A stretch of DNA of 64,000 bases from PNNG01 sp046291695 (lineage in GTDB: Bacteria; Bacteroidota; Bacteroidia; UBA7662): positions 1 to 64,000 of the forward strand of contig JBKBSO010000014.1 of the NCBI GenBank assembly GCA_046291695.1, read 5' to 3'. The notes below the pieces were generated by a model, which saw only the letters and a program-made list of their open reading frames with translations, had not been told where the DNA came from and did no database searches. Positions 8,977-15,815 of this stretch are shown one piece after another. Position numbers and translations under genes: made by a program. Each line of letters starts with the position of its first letter. Positions within the stretch are counted from its first letter, which is position 1.

Positions 8977-9003
8977 CGAAAATACACATTCGGTCCTTGT
9001 CAA
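8977..9003 (-). promoter_or_regulatory. Candidate promoter (TTG / TATTTTCG) for the BaiN-type gene
   Basis: On the minus strand TTG (9003-9001) is followed after 16 bases by TATTTTCG (8984-8977), one base off TAnnTTTG. The box ends three bases before the ATG. Confidence 0.4.
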
Positions 9004-9078
9004 TCTGAATCGGCCGTACTCAATATTTTTCCGAATTGCTCGTTATTGCCTTATCTTTATCCGGTTAAGTATTCAAGC

Positions 9079-10686
9079 ATGTTCAAAAAAATTGGTTTGG
9101 CCTTCCTTTGTGCGCTGTCATTAACGTCTGTTCAAGCGCAGATTCAGCCCACCGACAGTAGCTTTTTTAATTTCGACCTCGAAAATGAGCAGATTATCGC
9201 CACGCTCGATTGTCTGGTTCATCTCAATCTTTTCGAAAAAAACAAGCCGGCCCATCCCGTAAAAAAGCTGAATAAATACGGTTTTAAACCCGGTGAAGTG
9301 CCTCAATATCCCGATTCGGTAATAGATTTTAGAATTCGGCATATTCCTTCGCCCATGCAACTCGAATACAATGCACATGTAAAAGGCTTCATCGATTTAT
9401 ACGCCAACCGAAAGCGAACACTCACTGAACGGGCCATGGGCTTGTCGGCTTATTACTTCCCCATTTTTGAAGAAACCCTCGAAAAGCATAACCTGCCCCA
9501 TCAGCTGAAATACTTGGCCATAGTTGAATCGGCCTTGAACCCTACGGCGGTAAGCCGGGCAGGAGCTACCGGTTTGTGGCAATTTATGTACCCTACGGGT
9601 AAAATGTATGGACTAAATGTCGATTTCTATCTCGATGAGCGTCGTGATCCATGGCTCGCCTCTGAAGCAGCTGCTTTGTACTTCAAGGATTTGTATCGGA
9701 TTTACAAAGATTGGCTCTTGGTTTTAGCCGCTTACAATTGTGGCCCGGGTAATGTAAACAAGGCCATGCGTAAATCGGGTGGAAAAACCAGTTATTGGGA
9801 CCTTATGCCTTATCTCCCGAAGGAAACCCGTGGCTATGTGCCTGCCTTTATAGCCGTTACCTATGTGATGAGCTATGCCGAGGAGCATAATTTACGTGCC
9901 ATACCCATGATGAATTTACCGACACATACTGATACGGTGATGGTTCCTGGCCCGGTGCACATTCAATATTTTGCACATTTGCTCGATCTTTCAAAGGAAG
10001 AAATGGCCCTGTTAAACCCACAGCTGAAGCAAGCATACATTCCACAAGGCATGCAACAATATGCCTTACGTATCCCGGTGAATAAAGTATCTGAATTCGA
10101 AAAAAAGCGGGAGTTGATGTATGCTTACCTCAACCCCCAACGTTTGTTGGCCAAGGCCGAGGACGATAGCAGCAGGCTCCTTCTGGCCGATTCCCTTCAA
10201 AGTTTACTCGCAGTGGCCTACGAAGAGCCCAAGGTATCTATCATCCGTCACCGTGTGAGCTCGGGGGAAACCCTGAGTGCCATCAGCAAAAAATATGGGG
10301 TAAGTGTGCAGGAAATCCGCCAATGGAACAAACTCAGTGGCAATATGCTGCGCGTTGGTCAAACCCTGCGCATCGAAAAACAGGTAAAAAGCAGTCCGAA
10401 ACCACAAATTGTTCTTGCCAAACCAGCCGAAAATACAAGCCTGGTAGCTACTGCGGATAGTAGCAGCCGGCAGCAGCCCGACCAAAGCCTTCAAACAGCC
10501 GAAGCCATTGTAGAAAAAGCGGCAGCCCGCCAAGCCGAAATATACATTGTTCAGCCCGGCGATACGCTTTGGAGGATTTCGCAAAAATACTCAGGCGTGA
10601 GCGTTACCGACATTCAAAAGGCTAACAACCTCCAACAAAATAGCAAACTCAAACCCGGCCAGAAACTGAAAATTCAATTGGGTTAA
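9079..10686 (+). CDS. MltD-like lytic murein transglycosylase with two LysM domains
   Basis: A periplasmic or outer-membrane peptidoglycan lyase of 535 residues. It has a signal peptide (about 1-20, ending VQAQ), a GH23 SLT domain with catalytic Glu150 in AIVESALNP and the downstream GATGLWQFM and AYNCGPG motifs, then LysM domains at about 390-433 and 488-533 joined by a Ser/Gln-rich linker. It would cleave glycan strands, with LysM anchoring the enzyme to peptidoglycan. The ATG at 9079 starts the signal peptide; a near-consensus TATCTTTA box lies at 9052-9059. Its stop codon shares a base with the start of the next gene, so the two are coupled. Confidence 0.93.
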   Translation: MFKKIGLAFLCALSLTSVQAQIQPTDSSFFNFDLENEQIIATLDCLVHLNLFEKNKPAHPVKKLNKYGFKPGEVPQYPDSVIDFRIRHIPSPMQLEYNAHVKGFIDLYANRKRTLTERAMGLSAYYFPIFEETLEKHNLPHQLKYLAIVESALNPTAVSRAGATGLWQFMYPTGKMYGLNVDFYLDERRDPWLASEAAALYFKDLYRIYKDWLLVLAAYNCGPGNVNKAMRKSGGKTSYWDLMPYLPKETRGYVPAFIAVTYVMSYAEEHNLRAIPMMNLPTHTDTVMVPGPVHIQYFAHLLDLSKEEMALLNPQLKQAYIPQGMQQYALRIPVNKVSEFEKKRELMYAYLNPQRLLAKAEDDSSRLLLADSLQSLLAVAYEEPKVSIIRHRVSSGETLSAISKKYGVSVQEIRQWNKLSGNMLRVGQTLRIEKQVKSSPKPQIVLAKPAENTSLVATADSSSRQQPDQSLQTAEAIVEKAAARQAEIYIVQPGDTLWRISQKYSGVSVTDIQKANNLQQNSKLKPGQKLKIQLG

Positions 10687-11738
10687 TGCGTTACTTTCTG
10701 CTTTTACTCGGATTTAGTGCTCTGCTTTCAGGTTGTGGAACTGGAGAATTCAGCGAGGCGTCATTGCCCGAAGCTGTAGGCAAAGCGGGTGAGCTGGTGA
10801 TCATTTGTGATGATGCTGTTTGGGAAGGACGTACCGGGGAAGAAATCAAAAAAACCTACGCCAGCTTACAGCCCGGCATGCCACAGGCAGAAGCTTGGTT
10901 TAAGCTCATTCGCTTCGACGAGGGTAAATTCAACAGCATTACGCGCAAATACCGCAACATTCTGTTCATTACCACACTCGACAACCAATCCAAAACTTCG
11001 CGCTATATCAAAAACCTGTTGGGTGAAAAACAATACAGCCAACAACTTAGCGACAGCAACTTTTTATTTGTGGAGAGTAGCAACCGTTGGGCTCGGGGAC
11101 AACAAATTTTTTACCTGATCGGCGAAAACGACAAAGCCCTATCAAGAGGTATTGTTCGCAAGCGAAACGAGTTACTTGCTTATCTCAACAAAAAAGAACT
11201 CGACCGGATGAGCAAAAGCATTAGCTCAAAAAGCAGGAATAAAGCCCTTGAAAAAAGCCTCAACGACAGTATGCAACTGCGTTTAAGCCTCCCCCCCAGC
11301 TACCAAGCCAAGGTCATAGGATCGGGTTTTAGTTGGATTGGGCGCGAGGATGCAGACAAAACGCTGAGCATTTTTATCGGTACTCAACCCTATCGGAGCG
11401 AAGTTCAATTCAGCAGCGAAGCCTTACTTACTTTTAAAGACAGCCTGAGTAAAGCAAACATTCTGGGCCCCTTGCCGGGTAGTTGGTATACCACCGAATA
11501 CCTTATGCCTCCAGATACTTTTGTAAGTTCGTTTAACAACCAATACGCGCTACAAATGCGTGGATTATGGAAAGTAGAAAACGATTTTATGGGAGGGCCA
11601 TTTTTTCACCTAACGGTGTACGATAAGCCGCGTGATCGCCTTATTAGCCTAGAGGGCTTTGTGTATTACCCCAAGGAAAAGAAGCGGGAATTATTAAGGG
11701 AGCTCGAGGCCATCATCAGTACCCTGGTGCTCGAATAA
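10686..11738 (+). CDS. DUF4837 family lipoprotein
   Basis: A lipoprotein of 350 residues with lipobox LLSGC (Cys17). The sequence fits DUF4837, a family of unknown function that I know only from Bacteroidota. The ATG overlaps the transglycosylase stop codon by one base, which suggests tight co-expression and a possible role at the peptidoglycan or outer-membrane interface. No catalytic motif is visible. Its end lies two bases from the end of the convergent gene. Confidence 0.85.
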   Translation: MRYFLLLLGFSALLSGCGTGEFSEASLPEAVGKAGELVIICDDAVWEGRTGEEIKKTYASLQPGMPQAEAWFKLIRFDEGKFNSITRKYRNILFITTLDNQSKTSRYIKNLLGEKQYSQQLSDSNFLFVESSNRWARGQQIFYLIGENDKALSRGIVRKRNELLAYLNKKELDRMSKSISSKSRNKALEKSLNDSMQLRLSLPPSYQAKVIGSGFSWIGREDADKTLSIFIGTQPYRSEVQFSSEALLTFKDSLSKANILGPLPGSWYTTEYLMPPDTFVSSFNNQYALQMRGLWKVENDFMGGPFFHLTVYDKPRDRLISLEGFVYYPKEKKRELLRELEAIISTLVLE

Positions 11739-11740
11739 GC

Positions 11741-12442
11741 TCAGTGAGATACCGGAAACCAAATTTGGAGCGGCCTGCTCGTAGCTATGCCATCAATGTG
11801 CCCCATATGTTGAGTGCTTGCATCCATATAATGCATATGTAGTCGTTCGCCTTTGTGGGTAAACACCCCTTCGTGCTTTTCAGAATAGAAGCCTAGTATT
11901 TCAATTTCGGTGTGTAGGTAGCTAAAATGTCTTTTGGCCTTTTTATGCGCTTCGTGCGAATGGGTGGTTTCTCCGGCCGGCTTCATGATGATGTGCATAT
12001 CGAGCTCGTCGGCTTGGCCTGTTAGTCGAAATACAAAAGGCTCATTTGCCGGAATACCATGTGCTGTTGCAGCCTTGCGCACCAAATTGGCCAGCTCCTG
12101 CGTACCCTTAAAGGTTTCAGCCAAAGGATGGGATTGCCATTCCGCTACATAGGCATACACCATAAAAGGCGCCTTGGCTTCCCTGATCTCTGCAAGTTCT
12201 ATTTGGTTGTGGATGGCTGTGGAATGCCACAAACGGCTGTTCAGCACCAGCAATTCACCTTGCAAGTCGTCCATTGGCCCCAGCGCATAGAGGTTCGGTT
12301 TGTTCAGAAGGCTGTCGAGGGCAATATGTGCCGATAAATCTGTACCCATCATTACCTTACGCGCCTCCCCAACGGTAAAAACTTGCTGCGCATGTAGGGA
12401 TGGGGCTGGCAACAAGAGTAGCATAGCCAAAAAATACCTCAT
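11741..12442 (-). CDS. Exported acetolactate-decarboxylase-like protein
   Basis: A 233-residue secreted protein with a signal peptide (about 1-18, ending LHAQ). It aligns by eye with alpha-acetolactate decarboxylase: LYALGPMDDLQGELLVL at 51-67 corresponds to the family motif around the catalytic glutamate (Glu63 here), and LHMHYMDASTQHMGH at 201-215 supplies three histidines (202, 204, 215) with the HxH-x10-H spacing of the zinc ligands. The cytosolic enzyme makes acetoin; a signal peptide means this one acts outside the cytoplasm, where the substrate is unclear. No acetolactate synthase gene is nearby. The fold assignment is fairly secure, the reaction is not. Confidence 0.75.
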   Translation of the reverse strand: MRYFLAMLLLLPAPSLHAQQVFTVGEARKVMMGTDLSAHIALDSLLNKPNLYALGPMDDLQGELLVLNSRLWHSTAIHNQIELAEIREAKAPFMVYAYVAEWQSHPLAETFKGTQELANLVRKAATAHGIPANEPFVFRLTGQADELDMHIIMKPAGETTHSHEAHKKAKRHFSYLHTEIEILGFYSEKHEGVFTHKGERLHMHYMDASTQHMGHIDGIATSRPLQIWFPVSH

Positions 12443-12516
12443 ACCTCAAATAACGAAAAAATCAAAGCCTCCCTGTAGCGCATGCTATAAAGGATTTTTA
12501 ATAGCTTGTACTTGCC

Positions 12517-13116
12517 TTAGGGCTTTTTCCACTTAATCGTACAACCCACGGCTTTGGTATTACCATTGCGTACATGCAAGCCTTCGGATAAATCGTACAA
12601 AGCCTCTTCGGCATAGCGTTTACTCACCTTTTCGGGGAATTCGGTATTGTCGTCGATAGCACCAATATAACGTACCATCAGCTTTCCTTCTTCTTTATTG
12701 AGTATATAAACATGTGGTGTGCGGCTTGCACCATAGTCGCGGGCCACATCCTGGGTGTCATCCACCAAATATGGGAAGGTATAACCGAATTTTTTGGCGC
12801 GTTTTTTCATCTCTTCAAACGAATCTTCAGGTTGAATTTCCGGGTCATTCGGATTAATGGCAATTACCGGATAACCCATCGGCTTGTACTTTTTATCGAG
12901 CTCAATGATGCGTTGTTCGTAGGCCTGTGACCAGGGACAGTGATTGCAGGTGAAAATCACAATAAAACCACGCGCCTCTTTGAAATCGCTCAATGAAACC
13001 TTTTTACCATCGATGTTTTTGAGTTTGAAATCTCGGGCCTGATCACCGGTTTTGTATTGTGCGAAAGTCAATGTGCTGATGAAAAGCGCCGTAACGGCCA
13101 ATATTAATTGCTTCAT
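12517..13116 (-). CDS. Exported thioredoxin-fold protein (AhpC/TSA-like)
   Basis: A 199-residue protein with a signal peptide (about 1-19, ending TFAQ) and a thioredoxin/peroxiredoxin fold. The redox motif is CNHC (Cys57-Cys60) in FTCNHCPWSQ, typical of a Bacteroidota periplasmic thioredoxin-like family. It probably acts as an extracytoplasmic thiol-disulfide reductant or peroxidase. Its ATG overlaps the TGA of the TlpA-like gene upstream, so both are made from one message. The partner substrate is not shown by the sequence. Confidence 0.88.
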   Translation of the reverse strand: MKQLILAVTALFISTLTFAQYKTGDQARDFKLKNIDGKKVSLSDFKEARGFIVIFTCNHCPWSQAYEQRIIELDKKYKPMGYPVIAINPNDPEIQPEDSFEEMKKRAKKFGYTFPYLVDDTQDVARDYGASRTPHVYILNKEEGKLMVRYIGAIDDNTEFPEKVSKRYAEEALYDLSEGLHVRNGNTKAVGCTIKWKKP

Positions 13117-13592
13117 GGTATTTGTTTTATTTGTTTAACGAATTGCAAGAGTTCTTGTTCTGAGATTTGTCCTTCGTAAAAAATCCGTCGGCCTTTGAAC
13201 AAAAAAAGTGTAGCCGGAATCGATCCCGTCCAGCGTGCTTCTACACGATCGATCCATTCATTCGGATCGCCCCCGTCGAGCAGCAATACCTGCGATTGTA
13301 ATTTGCGTTTTTTAACAAAGGGAATTACCTTTTTTTGGAGCTTTGAGGGAAAATCGAGGCTCACCAAAATCACCTGAAGCGGGTCGCTGCCCTTCTGTCG
13401 CTCGAGCTTTTCGAAATACGGTAACTCGGCCACACATGGGCCGCACCAGGTAGCCCAAAAGTTCACCACACGTACGGTATCGTCGGAAATGGCCAATAAA
13501 GCATACAATTGGGTGCGGTTGATTAATCCTACTTCCTGGGCATTGCTGCTTCCAAAACTCATAGCTAAAAAACAGAATAAAATGAATCGCAT
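13113..13592 (-). CDS. TlpA-like exported thioredoxin
   Basis: A small periplasmic thioredoxin of 159 residues with a signal peptide (about 1-18, ending SNAQ) and the classical WCGPC motif (Cys50, Cys53). It likely reduces or isomerises disulfides in the envelope. The ATG at 13592 begins the signal peptide; a 19-residue in-frame upstream stretch has no signal character. It is the first gene of a two-gene unit with another exported thioredoxin-fold protein, with an ATGA overlap. Confidence 0.88.
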   Translation of the reverse strand: MRFILFCFLAMSFGSSNAQEVGLINRTQLYALLAISDDTVRVVNFWATWCGPCVAELPYFEKLERQKGSDPLQVILVSLDFPSKLQKKVIPFVKKRKLQSQVLLLDGGDPNEWIDRVEARWTGSIPATLFLFKGRRIFYEGQISEQELLQFVKQIKQIP

Positions 13593-13751
13593 GTTTAAAA
13601 AACGGCTATTTGAAGGAATTATGCAAGTTGCAGCGGCGCACCTAAGCAAATTAACTGCTCAACGTGTACATACCAAAACCGAACCGTCGCTAGCGTTACG
13701 ATCGCACCTATTTAAGTAAAGGCGCTCATTTGAGTTGTACGCCTGCACAAT

Positions 13752-14507
13752 TTAACGCATAACGCCACGCGGCCCACTGTGCGACCCAATCCGGTAGCTC
13801 AATCCTGTACTGAAAACAATGGGAACTAAACGGGTTACTTGACTGCGGCCAGGACCAAACATCCAATCGGCCCGGAAATTTAACCGCAGATTGTCGGCAC
13901 CAATGAGCATTCCCTGCCCGATTTGTCCGTACATAGCCCGGGGATTGTTTACCTGAAACGCATACCAATCGCGGTTATACTCGGTCACCGGTTGGCCTGT
14001 CAATTCAAATCCATAAACATGACTTATGCCCAAACTGCCTACGGTTACAAATTCAAAAACACCGACTTTGAAGCTGAGTTGCTGTTCTACATAATAGCGG
14101 TTATAGCGATTTAAGCCAATAAATTCCTCACCGCTCACGTTGCGCACCCCACCTTCGCCCATGCCTATCCAGCTGCTTCCGCGAACATTCTCCCCAGGCA
14201 ATTGGTAAAAACCGCCAACCCCAACGCCAAAGCCACGAACCCTACCGAAGTGCTCTATGGTTTCCGACCAACTGTCGCCTCCGCCAAGCCAGTGGCCGCG
14301 TATGCCAAGGAAATCGGTGGCAGCTATTTCTCCTGAAATTTGCCAGGTGGTTTGAAAATCGACGATGCTCATGCTGCCGTTGAATTGCATATCGCCGGTT
14401 TCAGTCAAACTGGACAGCATATTGGTTTCAGGGCCTCCCATATACATGGGGCGCTCACATGCCGAAAAAAACAAAACGGCAAGAAGTACTATTGATAAAC
14501 GAAACAT
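13752..14507 (-). CDS. Lipoprotein of unknown function
   Basis: A 251-residue protein beginning with a lipoprotein signal, lipobox FFSAC (Cys17). The remainder is rich in glycine and aromatic residues in alternating patterns, with phrases such as GVGVGGFYQLPG and FSTGLSYRIG, suggesting a beta-rich, barrel-like domain. I do not recognise the family. It is flanked downstream by the thioredoxin pair and upstream by the non-coding repeat region. A TAGATTTG box (14532-14525) lies 17 bases before the ATG. Confidence 0.75.
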   Translation of the reverse strand: MFRLSIVLLAVLFFSACERPMYMGGPETNMLSSLTETGDMQFNGSMSIVDFQTTWQISGEIAATDFLGIRGHWLGGGDSWSETIEHFGRVRGFGVGVGGFYQLPGENVRGSSWIGMGEGGVRNVSGEEFIGLNRYNRYYVEQQLSFKVGVFEFVTVGSLGISHVYGFELTGQPVTEYNRDWYAFQVNNPRAMYGQIGQGMLIGADNLRLNFRADWMFGPGRSQVTRLVPIVFSTGLSYRIGSHSGPRGVMR

Positions 14508-14524
14508 AAAGCAATATACTACGG

Positions 14525-14532
14525 CAAATCTA
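14525..14532 (-). promoter_or_regulatory. Candidate -7 box TAGATTTG for the lipoprotein gene
   Basis: A perfect TAnnTTTG match on the minus strand, 17 bases upstream of the ATG at 14507. No TTG was found at the usual spacing. Confidence 0.4.
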
Positions 14533-15102
14533 TACTACAATTAACACCCATAAATTTTGTGTTAAATTTAGCGGCTTATCCGCATGGTTGCCAGTACAGA
14601 ATCGACCTGCTTTTTTCTCGCCGTACAGGCACAGAGCACGCTATTAGCCTTGAATAGCTAATGCCGTGGGTTGCATCAGTAGTGCGTATGACCAGCTTTT
14701 CTTTAAGTGCACTAGCTGCCATGGCTGGCCGCGAGGCAACGGAGCCGTTTGGACTACGCTGCTTTTACAGCTCGGCCCAAGGGCACAGAGAATCGGCCTC
14801 GGAGGCCTTCTTTAGATACCGACAGCATCGTCGATACCGGCGAACAAGTGAAGTTCGATGCCAAAAGTCTCCCGACTTGTCCGTTTTTAGTGCGGTTTAG
14901 CTATTTATTGGATATTAAATTCACCTGACCGCATAATAGGCAGCTTTTCTGATGCGACCCTTCAGGGCTGGTGAAATCACTTCTATGATTTAGCACACCT
15001 TAAAACAGCACTGAAGGCGCGAAATAGACTAGCGCTCCTGATGTACCTAGCAGGTATGCCATTTAGAGCACGATTCTAAGTGCGGTGTCGTGAAGATATT
15101 GC

Positions 15103-15184
15103 GCCCTTTCAGGGCTATGATTTATGTGTGCGTTCCAATAACCGGGGCTGCACCCCGGCCTGTTAGCTGACGCCCTTTCAGGGC
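15103..15184. repeat. Palindrome trio
   Basis: GCCCTTTCAGGGC occurs at 15103-15115 and again at 15172-15184, and between them lies CCGGGG-CTGCA-CCCCGG at 15142-15158. Each could form a hairpin. The arrangement resembles the intergenic palindromic repeats scattered through many Bacteroidota genomes, though I cannot count copies beyond this window. Confidence 0.75.
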
Positions 15185-15257
15185 TTTTCGCGAGTTCGTT
15201 CATACCGCCAGCGAGCGACACCGTGGTTGACGTCATACTCCAATTTTGAATCTTGAA

Positions 15258-15544
15258 TCAATGTCGTTTAGTTAACGAATCATTGAGTTGAGTAAAAAAT
15301 TCTGGATTGAATCAGCTCTTTCTGTGTAATCAAGCGCATTGCGAAGCAAAAGCGGTCAGCAATCCAAAAAAGTTTTGCATTGCACAGCAACTTTGGTTTT
15401 CTCTCTGGCTTGTTTGCTGCACAGACTATCTGCGTTATCTGCGTAACCCCGACACTACGGTCGGGATCTAAGGATCTGTGTTGAAAACCTCGGCCATTCG
15501 GGAGTAAAAAATTGAACTTACCTTGCTTAACTAAACGACATTGA
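15258..15544. mobile_element. MITE-like element with 18-bp perfect terminal inverted repeats
   Basis: TCAATGTCGTTTAGTTAA at 15258-15275 is the exact reverse complement of bases 15527-15544, enclosing 251 bases with no reading frame of note. GAGTAAAAAATT occurs at 15290-15301 and 15502-15513, inside each end. The word TTGAATCTTGAAT occurs at 15246-15258 and 15541-15553, overlapping the outer edges in direct orientation, as a target duplication or part of the element might. No transposase is present. Copy A of the surrounding module lacks this sequence, which supports an insertion. Confidence 0.5.
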
Positions 15545-15740
15545 ATCTTGAATAGCGATGGGCCCTAGCCGAGCGATGAATTTTGAATTTCAAATTCACT
15601 CAAATCGCCATTTTTTTATTTAGCTTTCAAAAGGGCGGACAAGTCAGGAAAAGTCACCGTAACCTCGAGTGTACTTGCAAAGATGCGGATGAACATATAA
15701 GCTTATATTAATCGATGGCCTGCTTCACCATTAAACACAC

Positions 15741-15778
15741 AAAGGCCTACCCTCGCGAGTCGGCCTTTTGATAGCGGG
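15741..15778 (-). terminator. Putative hairpin terminator after the ALDH7 gene
   Basis: AAAGGCC (15741-15747) and GGCCTTT (15772-15778) are perfect inverted repeats enclosing the palindrome CTCGCGAG. It lies 38 bases past the aldehyde dehydrogenase stop. The T-run on the minus strand is interrupted, so termination is only plausible. Confidence 0.4.
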
Positions 15779-15815
15779 CTTTGATCAGTCCGGCGCAAAA
15801 AGTGTGGCCAAAGGC

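Larger units (their letters stand above)
14960..15648 (+). repeat. Intergenic repeat module, copy B (with inserted sequence)
   Basis: This is colinear with copy A at 99-374. The left block (14961-15079) begins with TTCAGGGCT and carries CTGAAGGCGCGAAATAG; the right block (about 15588-15648) carries AAAAGGGCGGACAAGTCAGG. Between them are roughly 500 bases absent from copy A, including the palindrome trio and the MITE-like element. The blocks are in the same orientation as copy A. Identities by eye are about 75 to 81 percent in the best blocks. Confidence 0.65.
14508..15815. other. Non-coding repeat-rich region
   Basis: This 1.3-kb gap has no gene I can support. It holds palindromes (GCCC-AA-GGGC at 14775-14784, GGCCTC-G-GAGGCC at 14795-14807), a second copy of the module seen at the left edge, a trio of strong inverted repeats near 15.1 kb, a 287-bp MITE-like element, an inner hairpin CCCGAC...GTCGGG at 15448-15465, and a terminator-like hairpin at 15741-15778. 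An ATG-less open frame at about 14718-14930 is discussed as a finding. Confidence 0.7.

Noticed and set aside
14661..14900. 79-codon plus-strand ATG frame in the repeat region
   Set aside because: It runs over palindromes, has low-quality composition and no recognisable fold; a different frame of the same DNA looks more protein-like, so neither is trusted as a gene.
15428..15444. Direct repeat ATCTGCGTTATCTGCGT
   Set aside because: Two short tandem words only, with no further units, so not a CRISPR or satellite array.
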